Part shown: positions 8,380-18,118 of the stretch, one piece after another | How the letters are laid out: each line of letters begins with the position of its first letter | Numbering within the stretch: position 1 is the first letter of the stretch | The notes under the pieces: generated by a model | What the model was told of the DNA's origin: nothing | The model's database searches: none | The model's input: only the letters and a program-made list of their open reading frames with translations | Program-made: the position numbers and the translations under genes | NCBI RefSeq assembly: GCF_004153685.1 | Contig: NZ_SDQD01000002.1 | Coordinates: 806,001-870,000, forward strand | DNA length: 64,000 nt | Reading direction: 5' to 3' | Origin: Pollutimonas harenae | GTDB taxonomy: Bacteria > Pseudomonadota > Gammaproteobacteria > Burkholderiales > Burkholderiaceae_B

Positions 8380-8844
8380 ATGAGCATTGTCGATAACCGC
8401 AAAGCAACGCACGATTACTTCATCGAAGACCGCTACGAGGCGGGTCTTGTGCTGGAAGGATGGGAAGTAAAAGCAATACGTGCCGGGCATGTGCAGCTGA
8501 AGGAAAGCTACGTTATCGTACGCGATGGCGAGATCTGGATCATCAATATGCACATCAGCCCGCTACCCACCGCGTCCACGCATATTCATCCCAACTCGAC
8601 CCGTACACGCAAGCTGCTGCTCAAGGCAGAAGAAATCAGCAAGCTGATTGGCAAAGTGGAGCAGCGTGGCTATACCCTGGTACCGCTGAACTTGCACTAT
8701 AAAAACGGACGCATCAAGCTTGATTTCGGGCTTGGGCGCGGCAAGAAGCTGCACGATAAGCGCGATACCTCGCGCGAAAAAGACTGGCAGCGCGAAAAAG
8801 AACGCATCATGAAGCATGACACCCGTAATAAAAAAGGTGACTGA
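8380..8844 (+). CDS. smpB: SsrA-binding protein
   Basis: A 154-residue SmpB, the partner of tmRNA in trans-translation. Conserved blocks are [29 protein letters not shown], the [10 protein letters not shown] region, [12 protein letters not shown], and the basic C-terminal tail with [18 protein letters not shown] that enters the ribosome. Length and ends are normal for the family. It is divergent from ratA. The ssrA gene itself is not in this window. Confidence 0.97.
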   Translation: MSIVDNRKATHDYFIEDRYEAGLVLEGWEVKAIRAGHVQLKESYVIVRDGEIWIINMHISPLPTASTHIHPNSTRTRKLLLKAEEISKLIGKVEQRGYTLVPLNLHYKNGRIKLDFGLGRGKKLHDKRDTSREKDWQREKERIMKHDTRNKKGD

Positions 8845-8908
8845 GTCCGTCGGCCATAAGCCTGGCAGCTTTTGCCTCCAGACATCAGCTGCTTGCCGGT
8901 ATTTTGAG

Positions 8909-9640
8909 TCAGCTCAGGGTGAAACCTTCAAGTTCCAATAGGGCAAACTTGCGTTCAAGCCCACCGGTGTAGCCGTTCAAGCGTCCAGAGCTTGCCAGAA
9001 CACGATGGCAAGGCACGATGATGGTCAGAGGGTTGCGCCCTACTGCGGTTCCTACCGGACGCCCATGCTGTGCCGTAAGACCAGCCGCCAGCGCTACGTC
9101 TCCGTACGACACGTATTCGCCATAAGGAATGGTCAGAAGAGCCTGCCAGACTTTCTTTTGAAACTCGGTGCCGTCCAGGTGAATGGGCATCGTGAATACC
9201 TGACGGCTACCGTCGAAGTATTCTTTCAGTTCGCTCTGTGTTTGCTCAAACAAGTGAACGGTGCCATCGGGCGTGTCGGTCTGCATCAAAACCAGGTGCT
9301 GCGGTGTTTCGCCCGCCGTAGCAGTCGCTGCGCCGGATTGCAGGCGGTCGGGAGTCAGGCGCTTGCCTGCATCACTGGGCGCATTCAGGCCGGTAGGACG
9401 CAGGTCCTGGTCATTGAATAGATCGGGCTCAATTCTTGTTTTGTAGGCTTTGAAGTTTTTGATCGCCGCACCCGCCATCATGCCAGCGGTTGGATCAGCC
9501 TTGCCGGGCTTTACAGCAGGCAAACCGTCCACAATCGGACAATCGTTTTGGCCCGCAAAATACAGGCCCTCGAGGTGGGTGCCATTGGAGCTGAGCAACA
9601 TGGCGCCCAAAGGCGAATTTATTTGTGCGTAAAACTTCAT
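8909..9640 (-). CDS. ogt: Methylated-DNA--[protein]-cysteine S-methyltransferase with an internal insert
   Basis: A 243-residue O6-alkylguanine-DNA alkyltransferase. The active site is VPCHRVLASSGRLNGY with the acceptor cysteine at about 211, preceded by GRPVGTAVGRNPLTII and FQKKVWQALLTIPYGE, all diagnostic. It repairs O6-alkylguanine by irreversible self-alkylation. Usual length is about 160-190 residues; the excess is an insert of about 80 residues (roughly 41-122) between the N-terminal beta-sheet and the catalytic domain. The start MKFYAQINSP fits the family better than the longer frame. It lies downstream of ndh on the same strand. Confidence 0.92.
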   Translation of the reverse strand: MKFYAQINSPLGAMLLSSNGTHLEGLYFAGQNDCPIVDGLPAVKPGKADPTAGMMAGAAIKNFKAYKTRIEPDLFNDQDLRPTGLNAPSDAGKRLTPDRLQSGAATATAGETPQHLVLMQTDTPDGTVHLFEQTQSELKEYFDGSRQVFTMPIHLDGTEFQKKVWQALLTIPYGEYVSYGDVALAAGLTAQHGRPVGTAVGRNPLTIIVPCHRVLASSGRLNGYTGGLERKFALLELEGFTLS

Positions 9641-9697
9641 GCTTGCATTTCCTTGCCACACTGCATCTACTCATTGTAGTGCGATGCCGCTGGAGAC

Positions 9698-11005
9698 TTA
9701 ATGCAGTTTCACCCGAGGTGCGGCGCGCTTCATGAACAAACGCCCTATTGCCAGCGTACCGGTACGCACTGGGCCCAGCACGGCCCAGTGATGCATCAAA
9801 TGCAGGCTCATGTACATGAGCCGTGCCAGCAACCCTTCGACGAACCAGCTTTTACCCGACAGAACACCCATCAGGTTGCCTACCCCCTTGCTATGCCCTA
9901 CCGATACCAGTGAACCATAATCCCGGAAATGAAATGCTCGATCTTGAGGCTGCCGGCCATTGATTCGGTCACTCAGAGTGTCCATCAGGAAGTTGGCTTG
10001 CTGATGCGCCACCTGCGCACGGGCGGGCAAGGGACGATCCTCGCTCAGCCAGGACGCCTGGGCGCAATCGCCCAGCGCATAGATGGCTGGGTCAGAGCTG
10101 CGCAGATTGCTGTCCACGACCAACTGATTGATGCGATTGACCTCTAGCCCAAGCCGGGATAACCATGCGGGCGCTTCAATGCCCGCAGCCCATACGCAAA
10201 GATCGGCCGGATAGCGATTGCCTTCACCGTCAATCAGCGCATCCGTTTCCACGCTTGAAACACGCACCGACGTCTTGACGACGACGCCCCTGCTTTCCAG
10301 CAGCTTCTGGGCCGCTGCCGACATTTTTTCAGGTAAGGCGGACAAAATACGTGGGCTGCCTTCCAGCAAAGTAATACGTATGTCGCTGGCGGGATCCAGA
10401 TCGTTCAGCCCATAAAACGAGGCATCGGCGCACGCTTCCAGCAGCTCGGCAGCCAACTCAACCCCTGTGGCGCCACCACCCACAATACCGATATTCAGCT
10501 TGTAGCCAGGCTGTGCCGCTTTTCTTCGGCTTGCAAGCACCAGTTGGTGCAGCAGGCGCAAGCGGAAGCGTTCGGCCTCGTTGGTGGAGTCGAGCGCGAT
10601 GGCGAACTCGGCTGCGCCCGGGGTTCCGAAAAAATTGGACTTGCTGCCCACCGCCATCACCAACGTGTCGTAGGCGATGCTCCTGGCGGGGAATACTTCA
10701 TCCTGAGTGTCGGAGAACACGGGTTTGAGCGACAGTAGCCTGGCTTCGCGATCAATGGCTTGAACCTCGCCATAAATGAAAGTAAAACCACAATCCTTGG
10801 CCAGCATGAAATACGACAGGCTTTCGCGGTGAATATCCAGCGTGCCGGCCGCAACTTCATGCAAGGAAGGCTTCCAGATATGCCCACCATCTTTATCGAC
10901 CAGCAATACATGGGCAGGCCCGTGCTTGCGTCCCAATTTGGCAGCAAGTTCCAGGCCTCCGGCGCCGCCACCGACTATGACCACCTTGTGTGCTTGCTCG
11001 TTCAT
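9698..11005 (-). CDS. ndh: Type II NADH:quinone oxidoreductase
   Basis: A 435-residue flavoprotein with two Rossmann motifs: the FAD-binding VVIVGGGAGGLELA at the N-terminus and the NADH-binding GIVGGGATGVELAAEL near residue 180. YALGDCAQ, VAHQQANFL and the amphipathic C-terminus with FVEGLLARLMYMSLHLMHH are typical of NDH-2. It oxidises NADH and reduces quinone at the inner face of the membrane without pumping protons. Length is almost the same as Escherichia coli Ndh. The 144 bases upstream hold the ppsA terminator. Confidence 0.92.
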   Translation of the reverse strand: MNEQAHKVVIVGGGAGGLELAAKLGRKHGPAHVLLVDKDGGHIWKPSLHEVAAGTLDIHRESLSYFMLAKDCGFTFIYGEVQAIDREARLLSLKPVFSDTQDEVFPARSIAYDTLVMAVGSKSNFFGTPGAAEFAIALDSTNEAERFRLRLLHQLVLASRRKAAQPGYKLNIGIVGGGATGVELAAELLEACADASFYGLNDLDPASDIRITLLEGSPRILSALPEKMSAAAQKLLESRGVVVKTSVRVSSVETDALIDGEGNRYPADLCVWAAGIEAPAWLSRLGLEVNRINQLVVDSNLRSSDPAIYALGDCAQASWLSEDRPLPARAQVAHQQANFLMDTLSDRINGRQPQDRAFHFRDYGSLVSVGHSKGVGNLMGVLSGKSWFVEGLLARLMYMSLHLMHHWAVLGPVRTGTLAIGRLFMKRAAPRVKLH

Positions 11006-11101
11006 GTGTGCTCCTGCTCTGGTGTTTCACTGACTGTACAACACCTCTTACTCGCTTCTGACACAAAACTGCAAGGTTCTCAAACCTCAAATCAAGGATA
11101 C

Positions 11102-11137
11102 AAAAAAAGCTGGCTCAGTAACAAGCCAGCTTTTTTT
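11102..11137 (-). terminator. Strong bidirectional Rho-independent terminator after ppsA
   Basis: A perfect 14-bp stem: AAAAAAAGCTGGCT (11102-11115) pairs with AGCCAGCTTTTTTT (11124-11137) across an 8-base loop. It begins about a dozen bases after the ppsA stop codon. The T-run on either strand allows termination in both directions, but on the reverse strand it ends the ppsA transcript and separates it from ndh. Confidence 0.93.
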
Positions 11138-11149
11138 ACCAGGGATTTA

Positions 11150-13519
11150 TCAGGCTTTCTTTGCCAGACGCTGCCAGGTATCGACAACCGTATCCGGATT
11201 CAGCGACATGGAAAGAATGCCTTCGTCGCGTAGCCAGTTGGCCAGGTCCGGATGATCGCTGGGGCCTTGGCCGCAAATGCCTACATACTTGCCCGCCGAC
11301 AGGCAAGCCTGAATGGCACGGCGCAGCATGAACTGTACGGCTTCGTCGCGTTCATCGAAATCAGCCGCCAGCAATTCCATACCGGAATCACGATCCAGGC
11401 CCAGTGTAAGCTGGGTCATGTCGTTGGAGCCGATGGAGAAACCATCGAAATACTGCAGGAATTGTTCAGCAAGAATGGCGTTGGATGGTACTTCGCACAT
11501 CATGATCAGGCGCAGGCCGTTGTCGCCTCGTGTCAGGCCATGGCTGGCCAGCAGGTCGACGACCTTGGCTGCCTGCGGCAAGGTGCGTACAAAAGGCACC
11601 ATGATCTCGACGTTGGTCAGGCCCATATCGTCACGCACTTTCTTGAGCGCTTCGCACTCCATCTTGAAGCACTCTTCGAACTCTTTGGAAATGTAGCGCG
11701 ATGCACCACGGAAACCCAGCATCGGGTTCTCTTCTTCGGGTTCGTAACGCGATCCACCCACCAGCTTGCGATATTCATTCGACTTGAAGTCGGACAGGCG
11801 AACGATGACAGGCTTGGGATAAAAAGCAGCCGCCAAGGTGCTGATGCCTTCCGCCAGCTTTTCAACAAAGAAGGCACGCGGGCTGGCATAGCCACGTGCA
11901 GCCGATTCGACCGCCTGCTTGAGCTCGGCATCTACATTGGGATAATCGAGCACCGCCTTGGGGTGCACGTTGATGTTGTTGTTGATGATGAACTCAAGCC
12001 GGGCCAGGCCTACCCCCTCGTTGGGGATTTGCGAGAAATCGAAGGCCAGTTGCGGGTTGCCCACGTTCATCATGATCTTCAGGCCGATATTGGGCATTTC
12101 ACCCCAACGGACTTCTTCGATCTCGGTTTCGATAAGACCGTCGTAAATTCGGCCTTCGTCGCCCTCGGCGCACGACACCGTGACTTCCCGGCCATTATCC
12201 AGAACATCCGTCGCCTCGGCGCAGCCCACCACAGCCGGTATACCCAGCTCGCGGGCAATAATTGCTGCATGGCAAGTGCGGCCGCCGCGATTGGTCACGA
12301 TAGCCGAAGCCAGCTTCATGACGGGTTCCCAGTTGGGGTCGGTCATGTCGGTGACCAGGATGTCGCCGGCCTGAACCTGATCCATTTCGGATACATCGGC
12401 CACGATACGCACCCTGCCCGAACCGATCTTCTGACCGATGGCACGGCCGGTTACCAGCACTTCGCCCGTGGCTTTGAGGCGATAGCGCTCTTGAACGTCA
12501 TTGTGACCTTGCTGCGACTTGACCGTTTCAGGACGGGCCTGGAGGATGTAGATTTTTCCGTCGATGCCGTCGCGGCCCCATTCGATATCCATAGGGCGCT
12601 GGTAATGATTTTCGATGATGACCGCATAGCGGGCCAGTTCGATGACCTCTTCGTCGGTCAGCGAATAACGGTTGCGCTCGGATACGGGCACATCGACCGT
12701 ACGCACGGCATGACCCGATGTGCGCTCGGCATCGAATTCCATCTTGAGGAGCTTGGAACCAATGCGGCGGCTGATGATGGGATAGTGTCCCGAAGCCAGA
12801 GTGGGCTTGAATACATAGAATTCGTCTGGATTGACGGCGCCCTGCACCACGGTTTCGCCCAAGCCATAAGACGAAGTGATGAATACGACATCGGTAAATC
12901 CGGACTCTGTATCGAGCGTGAACATCACACCGGCACTGCCGCGATCGGAGCGCACCATACGCTGTATGCCTGCCGACAAGGCGACTTCGGCATGGGCGTA
13001 GCCTTTATGCACGCGATACGAAATGGCGCGATCGTTATAAAGCGATGCGAATACATGACGGATCTTTTCGAGCACGTCATCGATGCCCACCACATTCAGG
13101 AAGGTTTCCTGCTGTCCGGCAAAGGAAGCATCGGGAAGGTCTTCAGCTGTTGCGGACGAGCGCACGGCAAATGAGCCCTTACCGTCAGCATCCAGTTCGG
13201 CAAAGGCCGTGCGAATGGCTTGTTCGAACTCAGGCTGGAACGGCGTATCGATGATCCATTGACGGATCTCGGCGCCAGCCGAGGCGAGTTCGCGCACGTC
13301 GTCGGAATCGAGCGTTTGGAGACGATCGGCAATGCGTTGGTCGAGCTTGGTGGACTTGAGGAAATCACGGAATGCATCAGCCGTGGTCGCAAAGCCACCT
13401 GGGACCCTTACCCCGGCGCCGGCCAATTGACTGATCATTTCACCTAGTGAAGCGTTTTTTCCTCCGACCGAGTCGACATCCGTCATGCGGAGCTGCTCGA
13501 AAGACACTACATAAGACAT
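11150..13519 (-). CDS. ppsA: Phosphoenolpyruvate synthase
   Basis: A 789-residue PEP synthase converting pyruvate, ATP and water to PEP, AMP and phosphate. It has the N-terminal PPDK/ATP-grasp domain ([25 protein letters not shown]), the central phosphohistidine domain [14 protein letters not shown] with catalytic H417, and the C-terminal TIM barrel ([36 protein letters not shown]). Length matches the bacterial enzyme. It is divergent from ppsR, which regulates it by threonine phosphorylation next to the catalytic histidine, and ends at a strong terminator. Confidence 0.97.
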   Translation of the reverse strand: MSYVVSFEQLRMTDVDSVGGKNASLGEMISQLAGAGVRVPGGFATTADAFRDFLKSTKLDQRIADRLQTLDSDDVRELASAGAEIRQWIIDTPFQPEFEQAIRTAFAELDADGKGSFAVRSSATAEDLPDASFAGQQETFLNVVGIDDVLEKIRHVFASLYNDRAISYRVHKGYAHAEVALSAGIQRMVRSDRGSAGVMFTLDTESGFTDVVFITSSYGLGETVVQGAVNPDEFYVFKPTLASGHYPIISRRIGSKLLKMEFDAERTSGHAVRTVDVPVSERNRYSLTDEEVIELARYAVIIENHYQRPMDIEWGRDGIDGKIYILQARPETVKSQQGHNDVQERYRLKATGEVLVTGRAIGQKIGSGRVRIVADVSEMDQVQAGDILVTDMTDPNWEPVMKLASAIVTNRGGRTCHAAIIARELGIPAVVGCAEATDVLDNGREVTVSCAEGDEGRIYDGLIETEIEEVRWGEMPNIGLKIMMNVGNPQLAFDFSQIPNEGVGLARLEFIINNNINVHPKAVLDYPNVDAELKQAVESAARGYASPRAFFVEKLAEGISTLAAAFYPKPVIVRLSDFKSNEYRKLVGGSRYEPEEENPMLGFRGASRYISKEFEECFKMECEALKKVRDDMGLTNVEIMVPFVRTLPQAAKVVDLLASHGLTRGDNGLRLIMMCEVPSNAILAEQFLQYFDGFSIGSNDMTQLTLGLDRDSGMELLAADFDERDEAVQFMLRRAIQACLSAGKYVGICGQGPSDHPDLANWLRDEGILSMSLNPDTVVDTWQRLAKKA

Positions 13520-13550
13520 AAAGTCACCTTAACTATATAAAAGAAAGCTT

Positions 13551-13615
13551 GTTTGCTTAGTGCGCCTGGATATTTACGGGTCGATGACCCCATAAACCCG
13601 GTGTACTAAGCAAAC
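13551..13615 (-). promoter_or_regulatory. Long inverted repeat with inner hairpin in the ppsA leader
   Basis: Arms GTTTGCTTAGT (13551-13561) and ACTAAGCAAAC (13605-13615) are perfect 11-bp inverted copies separated by 43 bases. Inside lies GGGTC-gat-GACCC (13578-13590), a second dyad. The element is 32-96 bases upstream of the ppsA start, in the 175-base gap shared with ppsR. It could fold as a leader RNA structure or bind a regulator as DNA. I do not recognise a known riboswitch family in it. Confidence 0.55.
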
Positions 13616-13694
13616 CAGCCTTGCCTGCTGGTACGGTGACTGGTAATCTTTGCGATTGTACCGTTTCCTGCATCTTCTGCACTGACTTTATTCC

Positions 13695-14528
13695 ATGCCA
13701 GACTCTCTGATCGAACGTACCGTTTTTGTTGTCTCCGACAGCACGGGCATTACCGCTGAAACATTCAGCAACTCAGTGCTTTCGCAATTCGAGCAATTTT
13801 CCTTCGAAGCCATACGCATTCCGTTTATAGATAGCGTTGAAAAGGCCGAGGCCGCAGCCGTAAGAATCAACCGCTGTGCCCAAGAGCAAGACTCCCCGCC
13901 ACTGGTATTCAGCACCTTGGTCAATCCGGCCATATCCCAAAGCATACGCGAGGCCAACTGTACTTTCCTGGATCTGTTCAGCACTTTTGTGCAACACATA
14001 GAAACCGCATTGGGCGTCAAGTCCAGCCATTCGGTGGGCCGCTCGCATATGGGCGGCATGTCCAAGCAGTACAACAATCGCATCGAGGCCATCAATTTCA
14101 GCCTGGCTCACGATGACGGTCAGTTCATACATGGGCTGGAACAGGCCGATGTGATTCTGGTCGGTGTGTCCCGCTGCGGAAAGACTCCCACCAGTTTGTA
14201 TCTGGCCATGCAGTATGCGGTCAAGGCGGCCAATTTTCCACTCATCCCCGAAGACTTCGATCGCGGTTCGCTGCCCGCTACGCTGGCGCCCTATCGCAAG
14301 AAACTGTTTGGCTTGTCGATACAGCCAGATCGTCTGGCCGAAGTACGCAACGAGCGGCGTCCCAATAGCCAGTATGCCTCCATCAAGCAGTGCCGTCATG
14401 AAGTCGCCGAGGCCGAGCGCCTGATGCGTATGGAAAACATTCCCTGGCTGTCGACCACGACCCGCTCGATCGAAGAAATTTCGACCAAAGTGCTCGATGA
14501 GGTAGGGTTGGATCGCCGAATATACTGA
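13695..14528 (+). CDS. ppsR: PEP synthase regulatory protein (bifunctional kinase/pyrophosphorylase)
   Basis: A 277-residue DUF299 protein. The N-terminus FVVSDSTGITAET and the P-loop-like GVSRCGKTPTS (about 157-167) followed by NFPLIPEDFDRGSLP are diagnostic of the family. It inactivates PEP synthase by ADP-dependent phosphorylation and reactivates it by phosphate-dependent pyrophosphorylysis. Placement divergent from ppsA makes the PEP synthase branch, rather than the PPDK branch, the clear assignment. It converges with the RNA methyltransferase gene. Confidence 0.95.
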   Translation: MPDSLIERTVFVVSDSTGITAETFSNSVLSQFEQFSFEAIRIPFIDSVEKAEAAAVRINRCAQEQDSPPLVFSTLVNPAISQSIREANCTFLDLFSTFVQHIETALGVKSSHSVGRSHMGGMSKQYNNRIEAINFSLAHDDGQFIHGLEQADVILVGVSRCGKTPTSLYLAMQYAVKAANFPLIPEDFDRGSLPATLAPYRKKLFGLSIQPDRLAEVRNERRPNSQYASIKQCRHEVAEAERLMRMENIPWLSTTTRSIEEISTKVLDEVGLDRRIY

Positions 14529-14560
14529 CAAGCCAGAGGCTATTGGCAGCTCAGAGGCCA

Positions 14561-15361
14561 TCACAGCTCCTGACTATGCTCCCGCCGCTGCTCAAACAGA
14601 CACACACCGGCAGCCACAGCCACGTTCAGCGACTCCACTTCTGCCACTTGCGGAATGAACACCCGCATGTCCGCCTGTTCGAGTAATGACGGGTCCACCC
14701 CCTGCCCCTCGTTGCCAAATACCCAGGCACATTTTGCGGGCAAGGGGGCATCGTACAAAGGTTGAGCATCATCCAAAGCGGTCGCGACGAGCGGTATGGC
14801 CAAACGCCTGCGTAAAGCCATCAAATCGACATGCTCGTGTATTGTCATCACAAAATGCGCACCCTGGGCACTACGCAGCACCTTGGCCGACCATACCGAA
14901 GCGCAAGCCGTAGACAGATAAGCATGCTCTATGCCCGCTGCTGCGGCCGTGCGTAGCAAAGTACCCACATTGCCTGGATCTTGCAGCCGATCCAACCATA
15001 AACAGTTATGGGCAATGCGTTCAGGTAGGACAGGCGTGGGCGCTGTCGCCAGAAAATACACACCCTGCCCATGCTCGACCTGAGACAAGCCGGCCGCCAA
15101 GCCAGGTTCACAGCTATGGCACAAGCCTGCAGGTAAACGGTTAGCCAAAGACTGAAGCTCCGCCTGCGTTTCAAGTTTCCGCAAATCAAACAAGGCCAGT
15201 TCCGGCGCGCCGGCATGCTGCAGCCAGGCCTGGCATAGATGTACGCCTTCCAGCAGCACATGCTGAACAGCATGTGCATCAGCACCCTTCTCTCGCTTGC
15301 CACGCGCCAGGCGCATGAGTCGCTTGTACAAGGGGTTGTCACGCGATGAGATATGCTTCAT
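14561..15361 (-). CDS. SpoU/TrmH family RNA 2'-O-methyltransferase
   Basis: A 266-residue SPOUT methyltransferase. The N-terminal substrate-binding region (KHISSRDNPLYKRLMRLARG) resembles L30e-like modules; the catalytic knot carries LDRLQDPGNVGTLLRTA, VFGNEGQGV and the final VESLNVAVAAGVCLFE, which are the three family motifs. It should methylate a ribose 2'-OH in rRNA or tRNA using S-adenosylmethionine; the target nucleotide cannot be told from sequence. The ATG at 15359-15361 was preferred over the long upstream extension. It follows rnhB by 17 bases. Confidence 0.9.
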   Translation of the reverse strand: MKHISSRDNPLYKRLMRLARGKREKGADAHAVQHVLLEGVHLCQAWLQHAGAPELALFDLRKLETQAELQSLANRLPAGLCHSCEPGLAAGLSQVEHGQGVYFLATAPTPVLPERIAHNCLWLDRLQDPGNVGTLLRTAAAAGIEHAYLSTACASVWSAKVLRSAQGAHFVMTIHEHVDLMALRRRLAIPLVATALDDAQPLYDAPLPAKCAWVFGNEGQGVDPSLLEQADMRVFIPQVAEVESLNVAVAAGVCLFEQRREHSQEL

Positions 15362-15378
15362 GGAAACGATCCCCTTGC

Positions 15379-16041
15379 CTACTGAGCTGGTGTACTTGTG
15401 CCCGCAGCTGCGCTTGTGGCATTCAATTGCAACAGTTTCCTGACTGGCGCAAAGCTGCGCCGATGTGCCGGGCACGGGCCATGAGTATGTAAACGAGCCA
15501 GATGCAGCGCTGTCCCATATCCCTTGTGTTGGTCAAAACAATAGTCTGGATAGGCTTGGTGCAACAGCAAGCAATCGGCATCGCGAGCTGTCTTGGCCAG
15601 GATGGAAGCCGCCGAGATAGCGGCCACGCTGGCGTCACCACCCACAATAGCCTGTGCTGTGCATGACAAGCCTTGCGGCACCCGATTGCCGTCGATGAGG
15701 GCCTGGCTTGGCTGCAAGGTCAAACCCTCGCAGGCACGGCGCATGGCCAGCATAGTAGCTTGCAAGATATTCAGCGTATCGATTTCTTCCACGGAAGCGC
15801 TGGCAATACACCAGGCCAGGGCATGCTCGCGCACCGCCAGCGCCAGCGCCTCCCGCCGTGCGGCGCTTAGCTTCTTGGAGTCGTCCAGTCCTTTGATCGG
15901 ACGAGCGGGATCAAGGATAACTGCTGCTGCAAATACAGGTCCCGCCAAAGGGCCACGCCCAGCCTCATCTATGCCCGCGACATTCAGGACCACCGGGCCG
16001 GCGTCAAACAAATCAAACTGACCATCCACCTGAGGATTCAT
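15379..16041 (-). CDS. rnhB: Ribonuclease HII
   Basis: A 220-residue RNase HII, which removes ribonucleotides from RNA-DNA hybrids. The motif [24 protein letters not shown] gives the first two acidic catalytic residues, ALIDGNRVP the next, and [13 protein letters not shown] the conserved block near the fourth; [10 protein letters not shown] and [16 protein letters not shown] are C-terminal signatures. It sits at the end of lpxD-fabZ-lpxA-lpxB-rnhB, the common proteobacterial order. Confidence 0.96.
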   Translation of the reverse strand: MNPQVDGQFDLFDAGPVVLNVAGIDEAGRGPLAGPVFAAAVILDPARPIKGLDDSKKLSAARREALALAVREHALAWCIASASVEEIDTLNILQATMLAMRRACEGLTLQPSQALIDGNRVPQGLSCTAQAIVGGDASVAAISAASILAKTARDADCLLLHQAYPDYCFDQHKGYGTALHLARLHTHGPCPAHRRSFAPVRKLLQLNATSAAAGTSTPAQ

Positions 16042-16068
16042 GCAAGGTCTCTTTGGGTGTTGAGAGGC

Positions 16069-17325
16069 TTAGCGCGCCTGCTGAACAATAGCTTGAGCAG
16101 CCAATTCCGGCGTATTGCGCCAGAGCGACTCGTGTATTTGCGTGAAGCGTTCGGACACTTGCCGGGCATACGATGCATCGGTCAGCGCCTTCCAGCTGGC
16201 TTCGGCCAAGGCTTGCGGCGTGGCGTCATCCTGCAAGAGCTCAGGTACCACGAAATCGCGTGCCAGCACATTAGGCAGTCCTACCCACGGTACGTAAGGC
16301 CGCGCCTGTCCCGACTTCCATTCCATCATACGTTTCATCATGGGCGAAAGCACATAAGAAATCACCATGGGCCGTTTGAACAGGGCAGCCTCCAGAGTAG
16401 CGGTACCACTGGCAACCAGCACCGCGTCGGCGGCCTCCATCACATTCCAGGCAGCGGGCCGTTCTTTGAAGTCGATGGAGGCTGCGGCATTCTCCTGAGC
16501 TTGCCCCTGGAAACTTCCAGTCTGGAGCGGCGCCGGAGTGACCAGAGGCGATTGCTCGCCCGTTTGTTCGATAATGCGGCAACTCGGTATTGGATACTGA
16601 TCCAGCAAAACCTGGAACTCCTTCCGACGCGCCGGGTTGACCATGGGAACCAGCACCTGCAAGTCGGGATCTTGCTTCAGCAGGATTTGAGCCGCTTGCA
16701 AAAACCGCGGCCCCAACAACTTGATCTCGGAAGCACGGCTACCAGGCATAAGCGCCAGCACCCGTGCATTCGGGTCGACACCCAAATAACGTCTTGCTGC
16801 GGTCTTGTCTGGTTGCATGGGTATGATTTCGGCCAGCGGATGGCCAACATACGTGACCGGCACCCCTTCTTTTTGGTAGATTTCTACCTCAAACGGAAAC
16901 AGCACCAGCATGTGCGATACGGCCTGGCGTATTTTGTTGATACGTTCATAGCGCCACGCCCAAATCGACGGCCCGACAAAATGCACGGTGGGCACACCTG
17001 CCTGCTTGAGCTGAAGTTCAAGGCGCAGATTGAAGTCGGGTGCGTCGATGCCCACAAACACATCAGGTTTATCGGATAGCCAGCGCTTTTTTACATTGAA
17101 GTAAGTGCTTAGCAGGTTGGGCATGCGCTTAAGGGCATCGACATAGCCAAATACGGTCAAGGCGTCCATGGGCTTCCAGGCCTCGAAGCCCTGCTTTGCC
17201 ATGGCTGGACCACCGATGCCCTGGCAGAGGCTTTGCGTATCGTGACGGCTGATCCCTCGTATGATGCGTGCCGCCAGCAGGTCGCCAGAGGGCTCGCCGG
17301 CCACCATGCCGACACGCAAGCTCAT
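16069..17325 (-). CDS. lpxB: Lipid-A-disaccharide synthase
   Basis: A 418-residue GT-B glycosyltransferase (family GT19) joining UDP-2,3-diacylglucosamine and lipid X to form the lipid A disaccharide. Recognisable blocks are VGMVAGEPSGDLLAARII, GIGGPAM, GIDAPDFNL, VGPSIWAWR, YVGHPLAE, LMPGSRASEI and VASGTATLEAAL. It is about 35 residues longer than usual because of a hydrophilic Gln/Ala/Ser-rich insert at roughly 254-289. The start overlaps the lpxA stop by four bases (ATGA at 17322-17325). Confidence 0.95.
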   Translation of the reverse strand: MSLRVGMVAGEPSGDLLAARIIRGISRHDTQSLCQGIGGPAMAKQGFEAWKPMDALTVFGYVDALKRMPNLLSTYFNVKKRWLSDKPDVFVGIDAPDFNLRLELQLKQAGVPTVHFVGPSIWAWRYERINKIRQAVSHMLVLFPFEVEIYQKEGVPVTYVGHPLAEIIPMQPDKTAARRYLGVDPNARVLALMPGSRASEIKLLGPRFLQAAQILLKQDPDLQVLVPMVNPARRKEFQVLLDQYPIPSCRIIEQTGEQSPLVTPAPLQTGSFQGQAQENAAASIDFKERPAAWNVMEAADAVLVASGTATLEAALFKRPMVISYVLSPMMKRMMEWKSGQARPYVPWVGLPNVLARDFVVPELLQDDATPQALAEASWKALTDASYARQVSERFTQIHESLWRNTPELAAQAIVQQAR

Positions 17326-18116
17326 GAGCGGGCTATGCCCCGCGTGGAGCTGCTCAGGAAGTCGACCATGAGCTGGATGGCGTCATTGGCCAGTGGGCGT
17401 TCCTGTTGCAGTGCGCGCATTTGCTCGCACGCCTGTTCAATATTCAGATTGCGCCTGTACAGCAGTTTGTATGCCTCTTTGAGCGCCGCAATGGATTCCG
17501 GCGTGTATCCGCGCCGGCTCAAACCTTCGGAGTTGATTCCTACTGGCCGAAAGGGATCGCCCGCCCCGATCAGGTAAGGAGGAATGTCCTGACGGATGGA
17601 GCTGGTGCCACCTATCATGGTATGTGCACCAACACGCACAAACTGGTGTATGGCTGTCAGGCCGCCCAATATGGCCCAGTCGCCAATATGAATATGGCCC
17701 GCGAGTTGCACGCCATTGGCAATGACTGTGTGATGGCCAATCTGGCAATCGTGCGCTATATGCGCGTAGGCCATGATCCAGTTATCGTCACCCAGCCGGG
17801 TTATGCCTACGTCCTGAGCCGTACCGGTATTGATGGTGACGTATTCACGCACCATATTGCCGTCGCCGATCTCCAGGCGAGTAGCTTCGCCGGCGTATTT
17901 CTTGTCTTGCGGCATGCCCCCTATGGAACAAAACCGGTAAAAATTGTTGTTGGCGCCCACAGTAGTGTGGCCGTCAATGACGCAATGAGGGCCGACTATC
18001 GTGCCCGCGCCAATAACCACATTCTCGCCAATGATGCTGTAAGGACCAATCTGTACGTCGTCCGCGATGCGTGCACCAGGAGAGACAATCGCAGTGGGGT
18101 GTATCAGGGTGGACAT
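17322..18116 (-). CDS. lpxA: UDP-N-acetylglucosamine acyltransferase
   Basis: A 264-residue left-handed beta-helix acyltransferase performing the first step of lipid A synthesis. Hexapeptide repeats run through the first two thirds; the AHIAHDC segment contains the expected catalytic histidine (about H122), and the C-terminal helical domain has NSEGLSRRGYTPE and IRSLKEAYK-like features (IAALKEAYKLLYR). The start at 18114-18116 (MSTLIHPTAIVSPGA) is two bases after the fabZ stop; the longer frame is rejected. Confidence 0.97.
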   Translation of the reverse strand: MSTLIHPTAIVSPGARIADDVQIGPYSIIGENVVIGAGTIVGPHCVIDGHTTVGANNNFYRFCSIGGMPQDKKYAGEATRLEIGDGNMVREYVTINTGTAQDVGITRLGDDNWIMAYAHIAHDCQIGHHTVIANGVQLAGHIHIGDWAILGGLTAIHQFVRVGAHTMIGGTSSIRQDIPPYLIGAGDPFRPVGINSEGLSRRGYTPESIAALKEAYKLLYRRNLNIEQACEQMRALQQERPLANDAIQLMVDFLSSSTRGIARS

Positions 18117-18118
18117 GA

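Noticed and set aside
11252-13174. A 640-codon open frame on the + strand opposite ppsA
   Set aside because: It is the antisense shadow of a strongly conserved gene with biased codon use. It has no recognisable domain and no separate regulatory signals.
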